A DNA stretch of 64,000 nt from Siphonodentalium dalli (taxonomy: Eukaryota; Mollusca; Scaphopoda; Gadilida; Siphonodentaliidae), in contig CP136066.1 of the NCBI GenBank assembly GCA_032622095.1, forward strand, positions 3,435,784 through 3,499,783, in the 5' to 3' direction. Below the pieces are notes generated by a model that was given only the letters and a program-made list of their open reading frames with translations, was not told the DNA's origin and did no database searches. The translations under genes and the position numbers were made by a program. How positions within the stretch are numbered: position 1 is the stretch's first letter; each line of letters opens with the position of its first letter. Below, piece after piece: positions 37,636-50,173 of this stretch.

Positions 37636-38559
37636 GAGTTATGATTGGCGCTACTGATGTGGACCCCCGGAGTTGGGAAATGAAATTGACTTAGTTGCGT
37701 TCAAAGGTGATCACTTGTGGTGTTGTAAACTGTCAAACAAATTTCCGTTATTTAGTCAACAGTACGTACTATATTGGGTTAACACCCTTCGGATTAAACC
37801 GGGATACTCAATGTGAAATATCCTAACGTCGTGTGATCATAATTACATGATATACAATGTGCGTTCGCAACTCCACCAGTCATTATGGTATGTAGCAACT
37901 ATCATGTCCGGTAGCAGGTGGGCCACACGCGCACAACATATCCGTACATAATTAGACCAGTCCTAACACCAGGGTGTAACAATTAACGTTCTAGGGAGCA
38001 GGTGGGTCACAGGCACTGATTCGCGCACGACCACTACCTCCAAGTCTAAAGAGCCATGACTCTCTTGCCACGGCTGGCCTATATTTTAATTATTGTGCGG
38101 AATTGGTTGTTTTTGGAAAAAAAAGGGTGGGGGGGGCTATGCCCGGGATTACCGAAATGCCCACTATGTGGTGGGCCGACAGGTATTGGTCCGATGGGCC
38201 CCTTCCTTAACCTTTCATAGTATTTCCTTTAATAACAAAATTCAAAAAGAGGCATTTGTTGTTTTACATAATTTGTTTGTCTGTTGCTTCTCTCAAGAAG
38301 ATGGGGTGACATAGATGTTGTTTGTCTTTGTTGTTGTCGCATCACAGTCTTGTCTTTGTTAAAATCTGCCTGTTCGTGTTCACATTCGTTTTACCCAAAT
38401 CGTCTTACCGTTTAAATATATTGTGTGCTCGTTATTGTCAGACCGTAGAACATTCAGTCCACATCAGGTGTCAAATTCTGCCCCGCTCGGATTAAGCGCT
38501 AATATTTGTCGCATTTTAGCTGTCTACGCCATGTGTGTCCGCTGTATATACTGTAGCTC
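37636..38559. other. Intergenic sequence; nothing recognised
   Basis: There is a G-run near 38126. A 73-codon open frame (38093-38314) has no motif. Confidence 0.4.
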
Positions 38560-40530
38560 CTACATAACGCGTTTCTGAAACATGCCACCTAGCGGCTATA
38601 TGGTGCCTTTAGTCCAAGGTACTCGATAGATGACTGCATCCTTATATTGCGTGTTCTTAGCTCCTTGATAAAGCCATTCGGAACCATGCCACTGAACGTC
38701 TAATGACCGTATTCAGTATCAGGCTACAAACTTCTCCCCGTATATCTAAAGCAATATATGCTGTGACACTTAACTCCCACATAAAGCCATTCAGAGCCAT
38801 CTCACCGACGGCCTGCATAGAGCCTTCTACCCATGGTAATCGGTAGCTGTAGACAACCTTCTGGCACTTAGATCCAACAAAAAGCCCTATGAACCATGTC
38901 GCTGATCGCCAGATTACCGTATATACTCGGTACCTGACTACAGTATAATCCCAGTATGTCTATAACAGTGTGCACATGGTAACCGGTGCAGGTAACTGAC
39001 TACACCATTGTGCACCGTGGTACTTCGCTCCCGGATAAAGCGTTCCCTACGTCAAGCTAATTCTAATCATGCCACTGAGCGTCTGACTAGCGTATTCGGT
39101 AACTGACTAAGGTATATTCAAGTCTGTCTATAGCCTTGTGCACATGGTAACCGATGCGGGTATCTGACCACTTCGCTCCCGGATAAAGCGTTCCCTACGT
39201 CAAGCTAATTCGAATCATGCCACTGAGCGTCTGACTAGCGTATTCGGTAACTGACTAAGGTATATTCACAGTCTGTCTATAGCCTTGTGCACATGGTAAC
39301 CGATGCGGGTATCTGACTACTTCGCCCCCTGATAAAGCGTTTCCTACGTCAAGCTCTTTCGAATCATGCCACGGGGCGCCTGACTGGCGTATTCGGTAAC
39401 TGACTAAGGTATATTCCCAGTCTGTCTATAGCCTTGTGCACATGGTAACCGATGCGGGTATCTGACCACTTCGCTCCCGGATAAAGCGTTTCCTACGTCA
39501 AGCTCTTTCGAATCATGCCACGGGGCGCCTGACTAGCGTATTCGGTAACTGACTAAGGTATATTCCCAGTCTGTCTATAGCCTTGTGCACATGGTAACTG
39601 ATGTGGGTATCTGACCACTTCGCTCCTGGATAAAGCGTTTCCTACGTCAAGCTCTTTCGAATCATGCCACGGGGCGCCTGACTGGCGTATTCGAGTCATG
39701 CCACGGGGCGCCTGACTGGCGTATTCGGTAACTGACTACACGGTATTCTCCGTCTATATACAAACTTCTGCCGGCGACGCTGTAGTCCCTAGATAAATCC
39801 TCCCGAACTGTTTTACGGATCTGCTTCCTGGAGCCTGCTGTTCTTGCATGATATTCGATAGCTGACTTACAGTCGTCTGTTCCGTTGGCCTTATATGCAG
39901 CTCCCCCATAAAGCCTATCAGAACGATGTCACCGGACGCATGGTTATCCGTAATCCGTACCAGACTATATTGTGTATATACTGAGCTCCAGCCTAGAGCC
40001 TTCTGCCAGCGGGAATCGGCAACTGACTGCGAAATACTCTCCGCCCGCCTACAGCCTTCTGGTACATGGTAATTAGCTCATAGGAGAGCCCTTTATGGAC
40101 CATAACTAAGTCAATGGTCCATTGTACATAATATAAATAGACTTTCCAAAACAATACACATTTAAAAACATTAACACAAATAATTTGTGTATATTATATA
40201 ATTATATGCCATGTTCATCAGATAACACTTTGGCATAAAACACACAAATGATATTTTAACAACTGTCTCCACAGTTCTTAATAATTAATATCCTCTATCA
40301 ATACGATAGTTTTACTGGACTAGTGTTGTACTACTATTAGTGTATATATATTGGGGTGCTCATCACTTAAAGGAGGGAAATCCACAACAAGCGAGACACT
40401 TAGCTCCCGAGTGAAGCTTTTCTGAACTCCATACCTGACCACAATGTACTTTGCGTGGCTGCCTGCAGTAATCTGGCCTGTGGTGCTTAGCTTCTGGTTA
40501 AAGCCTTTCTGAACCATATCACTTAGCGAC
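38560..40530. repeat. 149-bp satellite with homogenised core and decayed edges
   Basis: The core between about 38990 and 39735 has near-identical units: ctgactaagg starts at 39103, 39251, 39400 and 39549 (spacings 148-149). It is followed by a partial duplication of 34 bp before 39732. On both sides, recognisable but diverged unit pieces (such as aaagccattcggaaccatgc, cagtctgtctatagcctt-like and catggtaa-cggta-like words) extend to about 38560 and 40530. Identity falls from the centre outwards, as expected for arrays kept uniform by exchange in the middle. Confidence 0.85.
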
Positions 40531-41007
40531 TGACACGGGCGAGTATTTATCGGTTTCTTTGAGATGACAGCGATTACCGTCGCACCTGATTATACGGCTC
40601 GCGATAACTCCGTTCGGATCAATATCCCGGATGTATCACTCGGAGTTATCCCCCGCTGAAAACCCAATTAATTAGTTTGCCTTTTGAAGACAATATTACG
40701 CATGGTAGGTGCCGCGATTAATGAGTTTTGTCTAGTCCTATTTCCGTAAGCTGCGACGGACCTCATCTCGCGGACAGCGAGATCGCCACGAGATCGAGAC
40801 TGTTTCCATGTCCCGTCGGGAGATGTGTCTTGTTTCATTTGATTAGTAGCGATTCATTCGCGGAAATTATGACGAATATAAATGGATTCGGGACCCGTAG
40901 TGTGGCCCCGCCGTCCGCTAAGCTCATACGACTTTGTCAACTTATTCCGCGTGCAGCCTGGATCTTACCTTCGCCTTTCTTCGTTAAGGTTTAAGGTAGG
41001 TACATGG
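40531..41007. other. CpG-richer unique stretch; no gene firmly recognised
   Basis: Between about 40550 and 40990 the sequence is more GC- and CpG-rich than its neighbours (for example ctcgcggacagcgagatcgc). Open frames exist on both strands: plus 40728-40994, and a 56-codon minus frame from about 40842. They contradict each other and no motif is recognised. It could be a CpG-rich exon or promoter, but this is not established. Confidence 0.35.
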
Positions 41008-41506
41008 TTGAGTGACACTGCTGAATTGATGACGTTAAGCTAAAGTAACGTTATTTTGTTTAAAGTTGCTTCTCCGTGATTGGCTGATACGAGCAAAGTT
41101 AGGAAAAACCACCATGTGTATAAAACATTCAAAGACAATTATATTGTGATTTGTGTTAATCATGGCTGTATTTGTGCTTGTAGAGTGTTATTTGTTTTAA
41201 TAATATATGTGTTCGTTGTCGCAGACCGACCATGTATACTGTGATTTGTTTTAATAATGGCTGTGTTGGTTGTTGCAGACCGGCCATACGTGAGATTGCT
41301 ATCCAAGTCGCTTTGCAAATACCAGAACCACTGTTATTAACATATTTTAAAGTGTGTATGTTCTTGACCGTTTGATTGGATTTTTCCAATAGCAAATATA
41401 CGTTAGGAAATATAACGTACTATTTCTTAGCGGCTACATTTTGCCTTACTAGGATCATAGAAATACAGCTGGACCACCCGCACCACGATAAATTGGCAAA
41501 CTCACT
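41008..41506. mobile_element. Foldback-family element, degraded copy
   Basis: It starts gttgagtgacactgctgaat and ends ggaccacccgcaccacgata...actcacttgacc, which pair imperfectly. The interior repeats ttgttttaataatatatgtg/tggctgtg twice with tgcagaccg(a/g)ccat. It shares gcttctccgtgattgg...aaaaaccac with the family's interior. Confidence 0.55.
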
Positions 41507-41593
41507 TGACCAGTATGGTTATGGAATTGGATATCCGTAACATATACAACTTTAACAAATAATATAAAGAAGTTAGTTATCATATGGTTATAT

Positions 41594-42000
41594 AAGGGTT
41601 CGCGCTGCTGTTTGTCAAATTTGGCAAATGCAAAACTAACTCACATAAATTTTTAGAAATAATATTTTCATTAGACAAATATTTTAGCAAGTCACTTTCA
41701 AATTCCCCGAGAAGGTTGAATAATATTTGTCAGCCGGTACCATCCATTTCAGGAAATTCTTACATCCATGTTATTATATAATATGCTGAGGACAAACTAA
41801 CATATCTAGCAAGATGTAATTAAGCTGATACCATTATTACCGACGGTAATATGTATTACTAGCAGGTATTGTGGTGGTGTTTACATATACAATTATCCGT
41901 GTGTCGAATTGACATTCTGATGAAGCCGTCATTCTGAAATTTCGCTGTTAGATTTATGGTTTATTGTTCTGTGATAAACCAAGGTATAAATATGAGAATA
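41594..42000 (+). mobile_element. hAT-like MITE fragment (left end)
   Basis: It begins AAGGGTTCGCGCTGCTG, matching the end of the elements at 44901-45495 and 58624-59170 with one change at the terminal base. It continues with atttggcaaa and gcaagtcac...aattcc and an interior that parallels 58690-58980. No right terminus is found, so it is truncated or decayed. Confidence 0.55.
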
Positions 42001-43464
42001 TGAATAGAAATGTTCCATACATTACGAATAACAGCATATGAAAATACAACCATATAAATCAAGTAAAGCATGCAACATACATGTATTTAATGTTCGAGGT
42101 GTAAATTGTACTTATTGCGTTGTTGTCAGAATAGATATACAATGTGTTGCCAGTAATTTGTTTGTATGCTTTTAAGTGTTAACACGAATAACATGTCGTA
42201 TTGTAAGTTAATCTGAGCCTGGAGTGTGTCTATCGCTGTTCTAAATAATTTAATATGGATATATATGTAGCGGCCCGTTTCTGGCCATCCGCGTTGGTTG
42301 TATATGGTCGAGTTAGTTTCGTTGGGGAAAACAATAATACACACAAATGTGCACGGGCTGCACAATTCACGATACATGTGGATGCGTTCAGAATCATTAT
42401 GCTGGCTTATAAGTCATGTCAAGCCAAATTGTTTATTCACATAAACAACGCACACATGTTGAAACATAACTAATACAAACATCTATGAGCGTCGTCCGTG
42501 CAAGTCGGAAATGTACATGCAAGTTTAAATTTAATGTCCAACAAATGCATGGCATGTGTAGTTGCATCACCGATGTCTCATATCAGTTCCGATAGTTTTA
42601 TTATTATACAAAAATACTATAATTAAATTTAGATATGTCAGTGCTCTGATCGATATACGCAATATACAAACTAGTATTAATCAGATACCTCACAATGCAC
42701 TGCTGTGAATTCATAGTCAAATAAGGTACACAGCTTATCAATCAAAATAGCATCAGGGCACCATTGTGACCTGCACTATGGGTATGCAGATGTGCGCGTT
42801 GTCACGACATACATAGTTTCACTTTTCTCCACCCAACTTCCAGTTTTGAAATAAACTGCTGCGAACGACAAAACACACATCATGGTCGGTTTTAATTGGA
42901 TAGTTGATGTCGGTTCAAACCCGGTGTTAACTTGGAAACTTAAACCTTCCTGTACTTATAGCAACTGTACACACCACGTACATACAGTGTAGGAAATTCA
43001 TTCCTTTGGAATTGACCATTTGCAATTAAAATTAATTGCTACCGAATACAGTCATACTTAAAACACATGTTATATTGAATTACGTATATATATGCGTGAT
43101 GGCAGTGGTCAGTCCCGATAATGGACTGAACTCTGCATAGTCGTTTGTGCGAATCGGTCCCATGTATGTAGCTCTTATAACCAGGTCGTGTTTAGTCGGA
43201 ATCATGACCACAAGCAACTCCATGTTAGAAAGCAGGTGCAACCGCCCACCGCCCCCATAATTCTTGTTAATTGTTGTATTTATTTGTATATACTAGTGTT
43301 TTCGAAATTAACAAAACGAATACAAAAATATGTAACAAATTAAAAAAATTCTATAAACGTCCAATGTCCGATTCATTTAATAGTTTCGAAATTTAAAACA
43401 GTTTAACACAAAGTAAAAAAAACTGTTAAACCCTTTCATGCTTCGATTTATTTTACTGAGAACC
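42001..43464. other. Intergenic sequence; nothing recognised
   Basis: It is AT-rich with only short frames lacking motifs, and no tandem repeat is visible. Confidence 0.4.
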
Positions 43465-43652
43465 AAGTCGTATATGCAATGGATGGTGGTGAATAAACCG
43501 TATATGAAATGACTGCTGGTGATTGAACCATATATGAGATGACTGTTGGTGAATGAACCATATATGAGATGACTGTTGGTGAATGAATCGTATATGGAAT
43601 GACTGCTGGTAAATGAACCGTATATGAAATGACTGCTGGTGAATGAAATTAA
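43465..43652. repeat. 30-bp minisatellite, about 6 units
   Basis: The unit is tatatgaaatgactgctggt plus gaatgaaccg. The minus-strand 10-residue periodicity in the open frames follows from the unit length. Confidence 0.93.
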
Positions 43653-44267
43653 CCCAGTTCGACACAATATAAGGAAAATATCCTTACGTTTCGATTGTCT
43701 CACCTTAGAATATTCCTATACACACCATTAGCGCAGTTATATACCGACATTAGATGTGGTTCACTTGATAGTTTTGATTAACGAGCCAGTTGTCTTTTTA
43801 AATGATAAATATGTGCTGATCTCAAGGAAAACACGTCGCATATGTCGGCTCGCTTGACATTGATAACAATGGTAATTGAATTAATATTGGGGACATTGTT
43901 GGTCTTTCGGGAAGATAATACATTACGTATCATGACGTGTATATTGTCATCATTGTATATTGTAAATACAGAGGATAAATCCACCTGTATTTGTATATAA
44001 ACACAATTATTTTAGATTGTCCGATAGTATATAATATAAGTATAGTTATACTTTGATGTGTTCCCGGATCTAAGAGAAACGTTCTTTACCCAGTGATTAT
44101 AACTGCTCTGGTTAATTGTATATGAGAAAGCAATATACGTGGTTGATATAAATAACAGTAGCATGCAAGTATCTCCAGTAACACACAAGCATGACTAACA
44201 TTGTATAGTCGGCGATCGTCAAATCGGTATCATCATATAGTAACCAATAATATGATACATGTCATAG
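43653..44267. other. Intergenic sequence; nothing recognised
   Basis: I see no repeat or coding signal. A 68-codon minus-strand frame (43778-43984) has no motif. Confidence 0.4.
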
Positions 44268-44335
44268 ACAAGGGTATCATGATGTTTCATACCTTATTGG
44301 GCCACACGATACCCATACTCTTGGAAAAACTACTC
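44268..44335 (-). pseudogene. Relic matching the 3' edge of the exon candidate at 60348-60603
   Basis: On the minus strand about 70 bp align by eye, at about 70%, with the end of the candidate exon near 60348. The match includes the sequence AAG followed by GTATGA that would be its splice donor, and runs about 20 bp beyond it. Upstream the match is lost. A further open minus-strand stretch of about 60 codons at 44446-44640 looks protein-like (CPTRAVCKSKFRSMNRVRSR) but has no recognised family. This could be a decayed paralogous exon or a shared interspersed repeat. Confidence 0.35.
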
Positions 44336-44640
44336 GTGTCTAAGATAATCTTTATTACCTCCTTCTTGGGAGATAATATTTATAAATTATTACACTGGAG
44401 GCCATTTTTAATTTATGAAGGAGGAGGGCATTTTCGAAACTTAATCGGGTGCAACACGGCTACGTTCCAGTACGGAATTAGATCGCGATCTGACCCTATT
44501 CATTGAGCGGAACTTGGATTTACAGACAGCACGTGTCGGGCATCCAGACATTGCGATTGATTTCATGTTACCCTCGTTCATTGCATCGTAGATCCTACCT
44601 GCATTCACAGTGGGAGTCAATGTATACGTCCCGGTCCATA

Positions 44641-44892
44641 ATTATTGATAACTTGCCAACAAGGGACCACAAGAACTTCCATGAAACATGGTAATGATGA
44701 ATATATATGGTAGTGCTATACGAACAGAAAGTCGATATCACTTCTGGTATAATCGTATGACAGTCTCGCCATAGGTAGCGGGGAATGTCGAATGACCAAC
44801 TTTATTTGTGATAACTGACGTCGGACATATTCAGTTTGGGTATTGTCAACAACCGATAGTTTCCTTTATGCTGAGACCGAAGATCGAATGCT
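44641..44892. other. Short intergenic stretch; nothing recognised
   Basis: No structure or coding signal was found. Confidence 0.4.
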
Positions 44893-45503
44893 GATACGAA
44901 CAGCGTCCGCGATGAACCAAAAGTTACTGTTGCCAAATAATTTTCCAAATGAAAATATGTTTTGCCAATTGTTTTTAGAATTTGCCAAATGCTATCCCTG
45001 ATAGTACCATTTTCTGCAACATTAAGTTTTATTTTTCGACACTCGCGGTTTGAATGACTTTTGATATCGACAGGAAATCAGTTAGTTAATAATTATACTC
45101 GCATCTCTATTGTGGTGTATCATACAACAGTAAACCAATCACGGACCAACACAATGATAGCAGGTTGCTTCGACAGAAGGGCACATCACAGGAGGAATAG
45201 CTATGTAAATACCACCACAATAAAGACGAGTAACCCCTCCATCCATCCATACTAATGATATCAGATTAACTGCATCTTAATAGAGGTGTTAACTTTTACT
45301 AAACCACAAAAACACAACTAATATAATACATGTTTTAGAGTTTCCTGAAATGAATGGTGATTGACCACTATTTGTCAACTGTCTTGAGGAATTAAAAAGT
45401 GACTTGCCAAAACTGTTGCCAAATGAAAATATTTTTTGCCAAATATGAATTATTTTTGCCATTGGCAAATTTGGCAAGTGGCAGCGCGAACCCTGGATAC
45501 GAA
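44893..45503. mobile_element. hAT-like MITE with perfect 8-bp target duplication
   Basis: The element body is 44901-45495 (595 bp). It begins CAGCGTCCGCG and ends with the complement of CAGGGTTCGCGCTGCC. It is flanked on both sides by GATACGAA (44893-44900 and 45496-45503), an exact 8-bp direct repeat. An 8-bp duplication and CAG-starting ends are hallmarks of hAT transposons (established knowledge); assignment of this copy is inference. The interior is rich in ttgccaaat/atttggcaa words at both ends and encodes no transposase. Confidence 0.85.
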
Positions 45504-46046
45504 GTCAACACGGAATTATAAGTATCGGCCGATGTCCAATAAACGAAGTAATAGTAACGTTATCAATTAGATCAACTAAATGGTAATGCCATTAATGTCC
45601 ATGGCAGTGTTTGTTGAGCAGTGTAAACTTAACGGACATGAGATAGTGTTTATACGAAATCACCAAATTTACATCACATATATTATACGATATTGGCGAA
45701 GTGTAACTGTCTGTATTACAGCGCACGCCATATGTCCAAGTAGATATTCACGATGCCAATTCAAATTACAGGGTAGTGCACATTGCATCGACTCATTCAC
45801 TCACTTGCATTACTCAGTGAATGTGGCCATGTTATTGCCCAATGTCCAGAGCGTCCACTGTCATCACTAGGTCATGCCGATCTGTCAACTTTATCACCAC
45901 TGGTCAAGTTGGAATAAGAATGGAAGTATCAGAAATAATATGCATTATGTTAGTATTTCAATCCAACATTCTAGTTTTCCATAAAAATACTTAACAAATG
46001 GTGTGTGATATATAGTGCGTGGCGTCGAACGGTTACAGTTATGCAA
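45504..46046. other. Intergenic sequence; nothing recognised
   Basis: A 96-codon plus-strand open frame (45580-45870) has no recognisable motif and no splice or promoter context. Confidence 0.4.
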
Positions 46047-46560
46047 ATAATATTGTAACAGTCAAAATGGTAGTGTTGGTATATGTGTAATTAGTGCAAT
46101 GATATAGCAACATTAAAACAAATATTGACATTAAATATTGTAAAGGGGCAAATAATCGAAAATGCCAGCATAGTACTATTGAGACTAAACTATTTGAACT
46201 TACTTCGCGATTGGCAATGTGTATTGACAAATAAATTTAACAGTTATATTTACATAACACTGGTTTTAACATGTGACATTTTGTTATTGGTGCTCTTTTG
46301 ATAATTAATATAACAAAACAGTTTATATATTTGGAGGGTTGGACCTTACTAGAGGACTAATTGTTAAATAACTAATGAAGTGAGTTAATGTTGCCCACCA
46401 AGGGTGTTAGGTATAACCCGCAGGCTAGTTCTGGAACAACAAAAGTGAGTAAAATTTACTACGATACAGCCACCTAATATGTTGAGAAAACCACCACTTA
46501 AATGGAGAAAAATATACAACAAAAAAGGTTAAATATATCGCCACATTCGAATGGACATAA
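46047..46560. repeat. Paralogous segment with empty TTAA site
   Basis: This stretch matches 49217-49550 plus 49889-50060, including aaaggggcaaataat, cttacttcgcgat, ttggagggttgg and gttaatgttgcccacca. At 46385-46388 a single TTAA stands where the other copy has a 338-bp element between two TTAA. The pair is moderately diverged. Confidence 0.85.
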
Positions 46561-47587
46561 AAGTCCCCTTTCCAAAAAGGAGCACGTTACCACAAAGAGT
46601 GAGATCGTAATATATCCATCCGTGATGGGTATGAGTCCCCAGCCAAAGTCGTGTATTGACCTCTTTTGAGTTTATAGTGTACGAAATTCCTGGTTGGATC
46701 TTAGCACACTGCCACAGTGTTTTGTTGTTAACATGCATTGTATACACTGTGGACATATGTGCATTAGCATACCTCCATCGCGCGGATGTTGCTGTTTTAC
46801 CAATAAATCATTATCTTATAGTGCTTACAGTATGCTGAGGTGACTCGCTGTTCCAGAGACACAGCATACATGTTGAATATCGCACTGTGCACTGCGTTAC
46901 GGAACAATGAGGGATATTAAATGCCAGTGACACTTTATTCGATTGCACTGTCAGCATGATGTCCATCCAGTTGTCGATACCGTGTGCTGTGTTGGTATCA
47001 TGTCGTTAACCCACTCTGTACTAAATACGAGTAGTTACCTTAACTTACCTGGAAGCAAAGTTCGATATGGTAAAATTTGTCAATTTCACTAAATTTACTG
47101 AGGCACGAGTTAATTTTTCATTACGTGTGCGACGCAGATTCGAATGATAAGGTTATAATTTGCGCATGAACTATAAATCGTGCGCAATGACCTCCTAATG
47201 CATTAAATAAAATCAAATGCACGCGAAAATAATATTGCACCATCCTTGATTATTCACGGAAGAACACATATTATTCAATACGCGTTGTCCAAAACAGGGT
47301 TGTCTTCATCATTTATCACTCCGAAATGAAATTGTCTATACATGTATGTAGATTGTTTGTGAATAATATACTGTAATAACCATCGAGACCAACATGTACA
47401 CACATATGGCTGATGTTCCAATGAGGAAGGGCGTGACTACAGGGAGGGGTGTCACGAAAAGTATGTTCAGCTACTATGTTCAGCTACTATGTTCATATGT
47501 CGTTTGTTTATATTACTCTCTGAACGTTTTCCACCAATGCATATGAATAATTCTGCTAGTAATGTGTTTCTGTCTGTCGTCTGCTTT
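46561..47587. other. Intergenic sequence; nothing recognised
   Basis: There are short open frames only. tatgttcagctac is doubled in tandem near 47463. Confidence 0.4.
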
Positions 47588-47760
47588 TAGATAGATATAT
47601 CTTTATTTGCACAATAATATTAATATACAATACATTAACAAAATAGGGAACAAAAGTATATTATTGTACAGGAGCAGCATGACCTAACTGGCCGTCTTCC
47701 TGCTGCCCCTTAATGATAAGTGAAATATGATGACGTATTTACAATTTATCACAGACTATT
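47588..47760 (-). mobile_element. Possible non-LTR element 3' end (minus strand)
   Basis: Read on the minus strand the stretch ends in caaataaagatatatctatc, that is AATAAA followed by an ATCT-type tail. It is preceded by a GC-richer piece (gcagcaggaagacggccagt). Such a polyadenylation-like signal plus simple tail is typical of LINE or SINE 3' ends. No coding part is seen. Confidence 0.4.
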
Positions 47761-49216
47761 TGGTATTTGGATGGTATTTGGATGGCCGGTTGGTGCCTAC
47801 TTTAATATTTTATGTATTCATTGTAATCAAGATTGGGTTGAATTTTGAACAATGCTGTACTATAATAGAGATTTTGGACAAGTTTAAGAGATTGTAACAA
47901 AACTAGTGAGGTTGTTGCGACAGTCCTGTGTCACATTCGCGGACAACACCGTGCATGTGACACAGGGCTATCTAGGATATTCAGGGGTGCATAATAATAT
48001 GAGTTTATTAATCGGACACCACTCCAAATGAATACTAGAGTGGCCGATGTATATTTTCATAACTGAGAGGGATAATGAATTCAGTATAGAAAGAGTTAAC
48101 AAGTTACACACTAAAGCATAATGGGTGAATAGTTATTCCATGCTATCCCGGGAAATGTTCAGATAATAAGCTCGACAAACGAACATAGCACTTCTTCAAA
48201 CGTTCTTCAAAAGTAATTCTTCAAACAGCTCCGTATTTCGTCAATAGCATCAACCATAACCTGTCGTACCGCGTGTTATTGAGATTTACTATCAATCGCT
48301 ATATTATCGTGAATCCAGATTAAGGATAGTTCGTTTGCATATGGGCTGATAATCCGCACATTGGCAATACGATTTTCGTTGCATATATAGAATGTTCGTG
48401 GTGATTATTATGTGAGTCATGTTGTGTCTCGGTGGTGATTAGTATGTGTGTTATGTTGTGTCTCGGTGGTGATTAGTATGTGTGTTATGGTGTGTCTCGG
48501 TGATTCGTATATCGTGTGGTTTGGATAAAACGGCCACCACAATGTTGATAACACATCATCGTAGCTCTCGCTAGTCATCGCCACTCAATCTGTCGGCCAC
48601 CGTGATTTACTCTCCAATAAACGTGGACTGTGATGTTGTCGCACACTCTTAACAATATGTACGTCAACACACTGCCCCGGCTGACTAACAAGAGACTACA
48701 AGAAAACCAATGTCAGAAATGGTAACGCGCTCAATATCATATATTATATACCCATGTTTGTAATTATAAATTGTTTATTGCTAACCTCCTCAATTTTGAA
48801 AAAGTTGAAATATAAGACTTACAAATTATCTTTTTCATGTCTGTTATTTGTTATTGACATAGGTTGTCCCAAACCAAAAATCAACACTATTGACATAATA
48901 ATGTAAAGGACAATAAACGAAATTGAAATGTCCGACTACACCTTTTACCGGACTCGGCCTCCTGGTCGGGCAGTTCGACATTTAAATCCGTCCCAAAATT
49001 TCTAAATTCTATGAATAAAACCCCCAGCGTAAATTCCAGCGCCCAGGCGATACAAGAATGTATACATTAGTATACACGCGGCGCGCGTAATAATGGAGCT
49101 TACATACATATTCATTAGTTCTAGGATACAAGTCGTCAAACTAACTATAGTTTTAAGGCGCTGTCGATATGCAATACTAAAACAGAGATCGAGAACCTGA
49201 ATGTGAAAAGTTAACT
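47761..49216. other. Intergenic sequence with minor repeats
   Basis: It contains a 12-bp-arm inverted repeat (CCTGTGTCACAT/ATGTGACACAGG, about 47924-47968). It also contains three imperfect copies of a 35-bp motif, gtgtctcggtggtgattagt plus atgtgtgttatgttg, at about 48390-48500. No gene is recognised. Confidence 0.5.
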
Positions 49217-50060
49217 ATATAATCATTACTGTTACTGTCATATGATATTGTCAATTAATGCGTAAATAGTTCAATGATATACCAACATTAAAAACATATA
49301 TTGATATTAAACATTATAAAGGGGCAAATAATTGATAATGTTATCATAATACTATTCAGACTAAACTGTTTTAACTTACTTCGCGATGTGCAATGTGGGT
49401 TGACAAATAAATGTGACATTTATATTTACATACCACTGGTTCCAATATGCGGAAATTTGTTAATAAGCAATATAACAGAACAGTTTACCGATTTGGAGGG
49501 TTGGTCCTTACTAGAGAACTAGTTATTAAACCAAGAATGCAATGAGTTAACCCTTTACCCAACAGAACAGCCATGTGCCAATGCATTCTCTTATAGATGC
49601 GAGTCGACCATAGGTCGCCTCGCATGTATACGAGAATGCATTGGCTTAACACATTAAAAATTATAAAAATTTGCATTGTCTTATATAATTATGCGAGGCG
49701 ACCTATGGTCGACTCGCATATATAAGAGAATGCATTGGCACAGGGCATAACTGTAACTATCACAATGTGGTCAAGGAGCCGGTTCCAATGATATCCATAT
49801 TTGTATGGTTCTATGGAGACAGACCGAAGATATTTTAGGCTGTTGAAGCTTTATTTGGCCGGTTTTGGCCGGTTTGTTGGGTAAAGGGTTAATGTTGCCC
49901 ACCAATGGTGTTAGGTATAACCCACAAGCTAGTTATGAAACAACCGAAGAGGATTAAATTTACAGCCACCTGATATATTGAGAAAATCACCACGTTAATG
50001 GGGTAACATCTCCAACCCAAAACGGTTAAATATATTGCCAAATACGACGACTGACGCACA
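49217..50060. repeat. Paralogous segment carrying the filled TTAA site
   Basis: It is homologous to 46047-46560 on both sides of the inserted element at 49551-49888. The two flanks join exactly at TTAA when compared with the empty copy. Confidence 0.85.
49551..49888 (+). mobile_element. TTAA-flanked hairpin-pair MITE, copy C (338 bp)
   Basis: It is flanked by TTAA at 49547-49550 and 49889-49892. Its perfect ends are CCCTTTACCCAACA and TGTTGGGTAAAGGG. The left hairpin is at 49577-49645; the right hairpin at about 49670-49739 has a damaged left arm (ttgcattgtcttatataatt). The right shoulder (ataactgtaactatcacaat, ggccggttttggccgg) matches copy A in the same orientation. It is non-coding. Confidence 0.9.
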
Positions 50061-50104
50061 AAATGGTGACTTTCTTGAATAACGCGTACCAAGGAAGACC
50101 CTGT

Positions 50105-50173
50105 GCCAATGCATGCTCGTATGTATGCGAGTTGACCATATGTCGCCACGCATATATAAGATAATGCATTGGC
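50105..50173. repeat. Solo 69-bp hairpin module (diverged)
   Basis: It is preceded by ccctgt and begins gccaatgcatgctcgtatgt, with the centre gttgaccatatgtcgcc. Several arm mismatches are present. No facing partner is seen downstream; ggcttaccaatatttttttt resembles the usual spacer start. Confidence 0.8.

Noticed and set aside
45580-45870. 96-codon plus-strand gene
   Set aside because: There is no domain, no supporting context and no typical exon borders.
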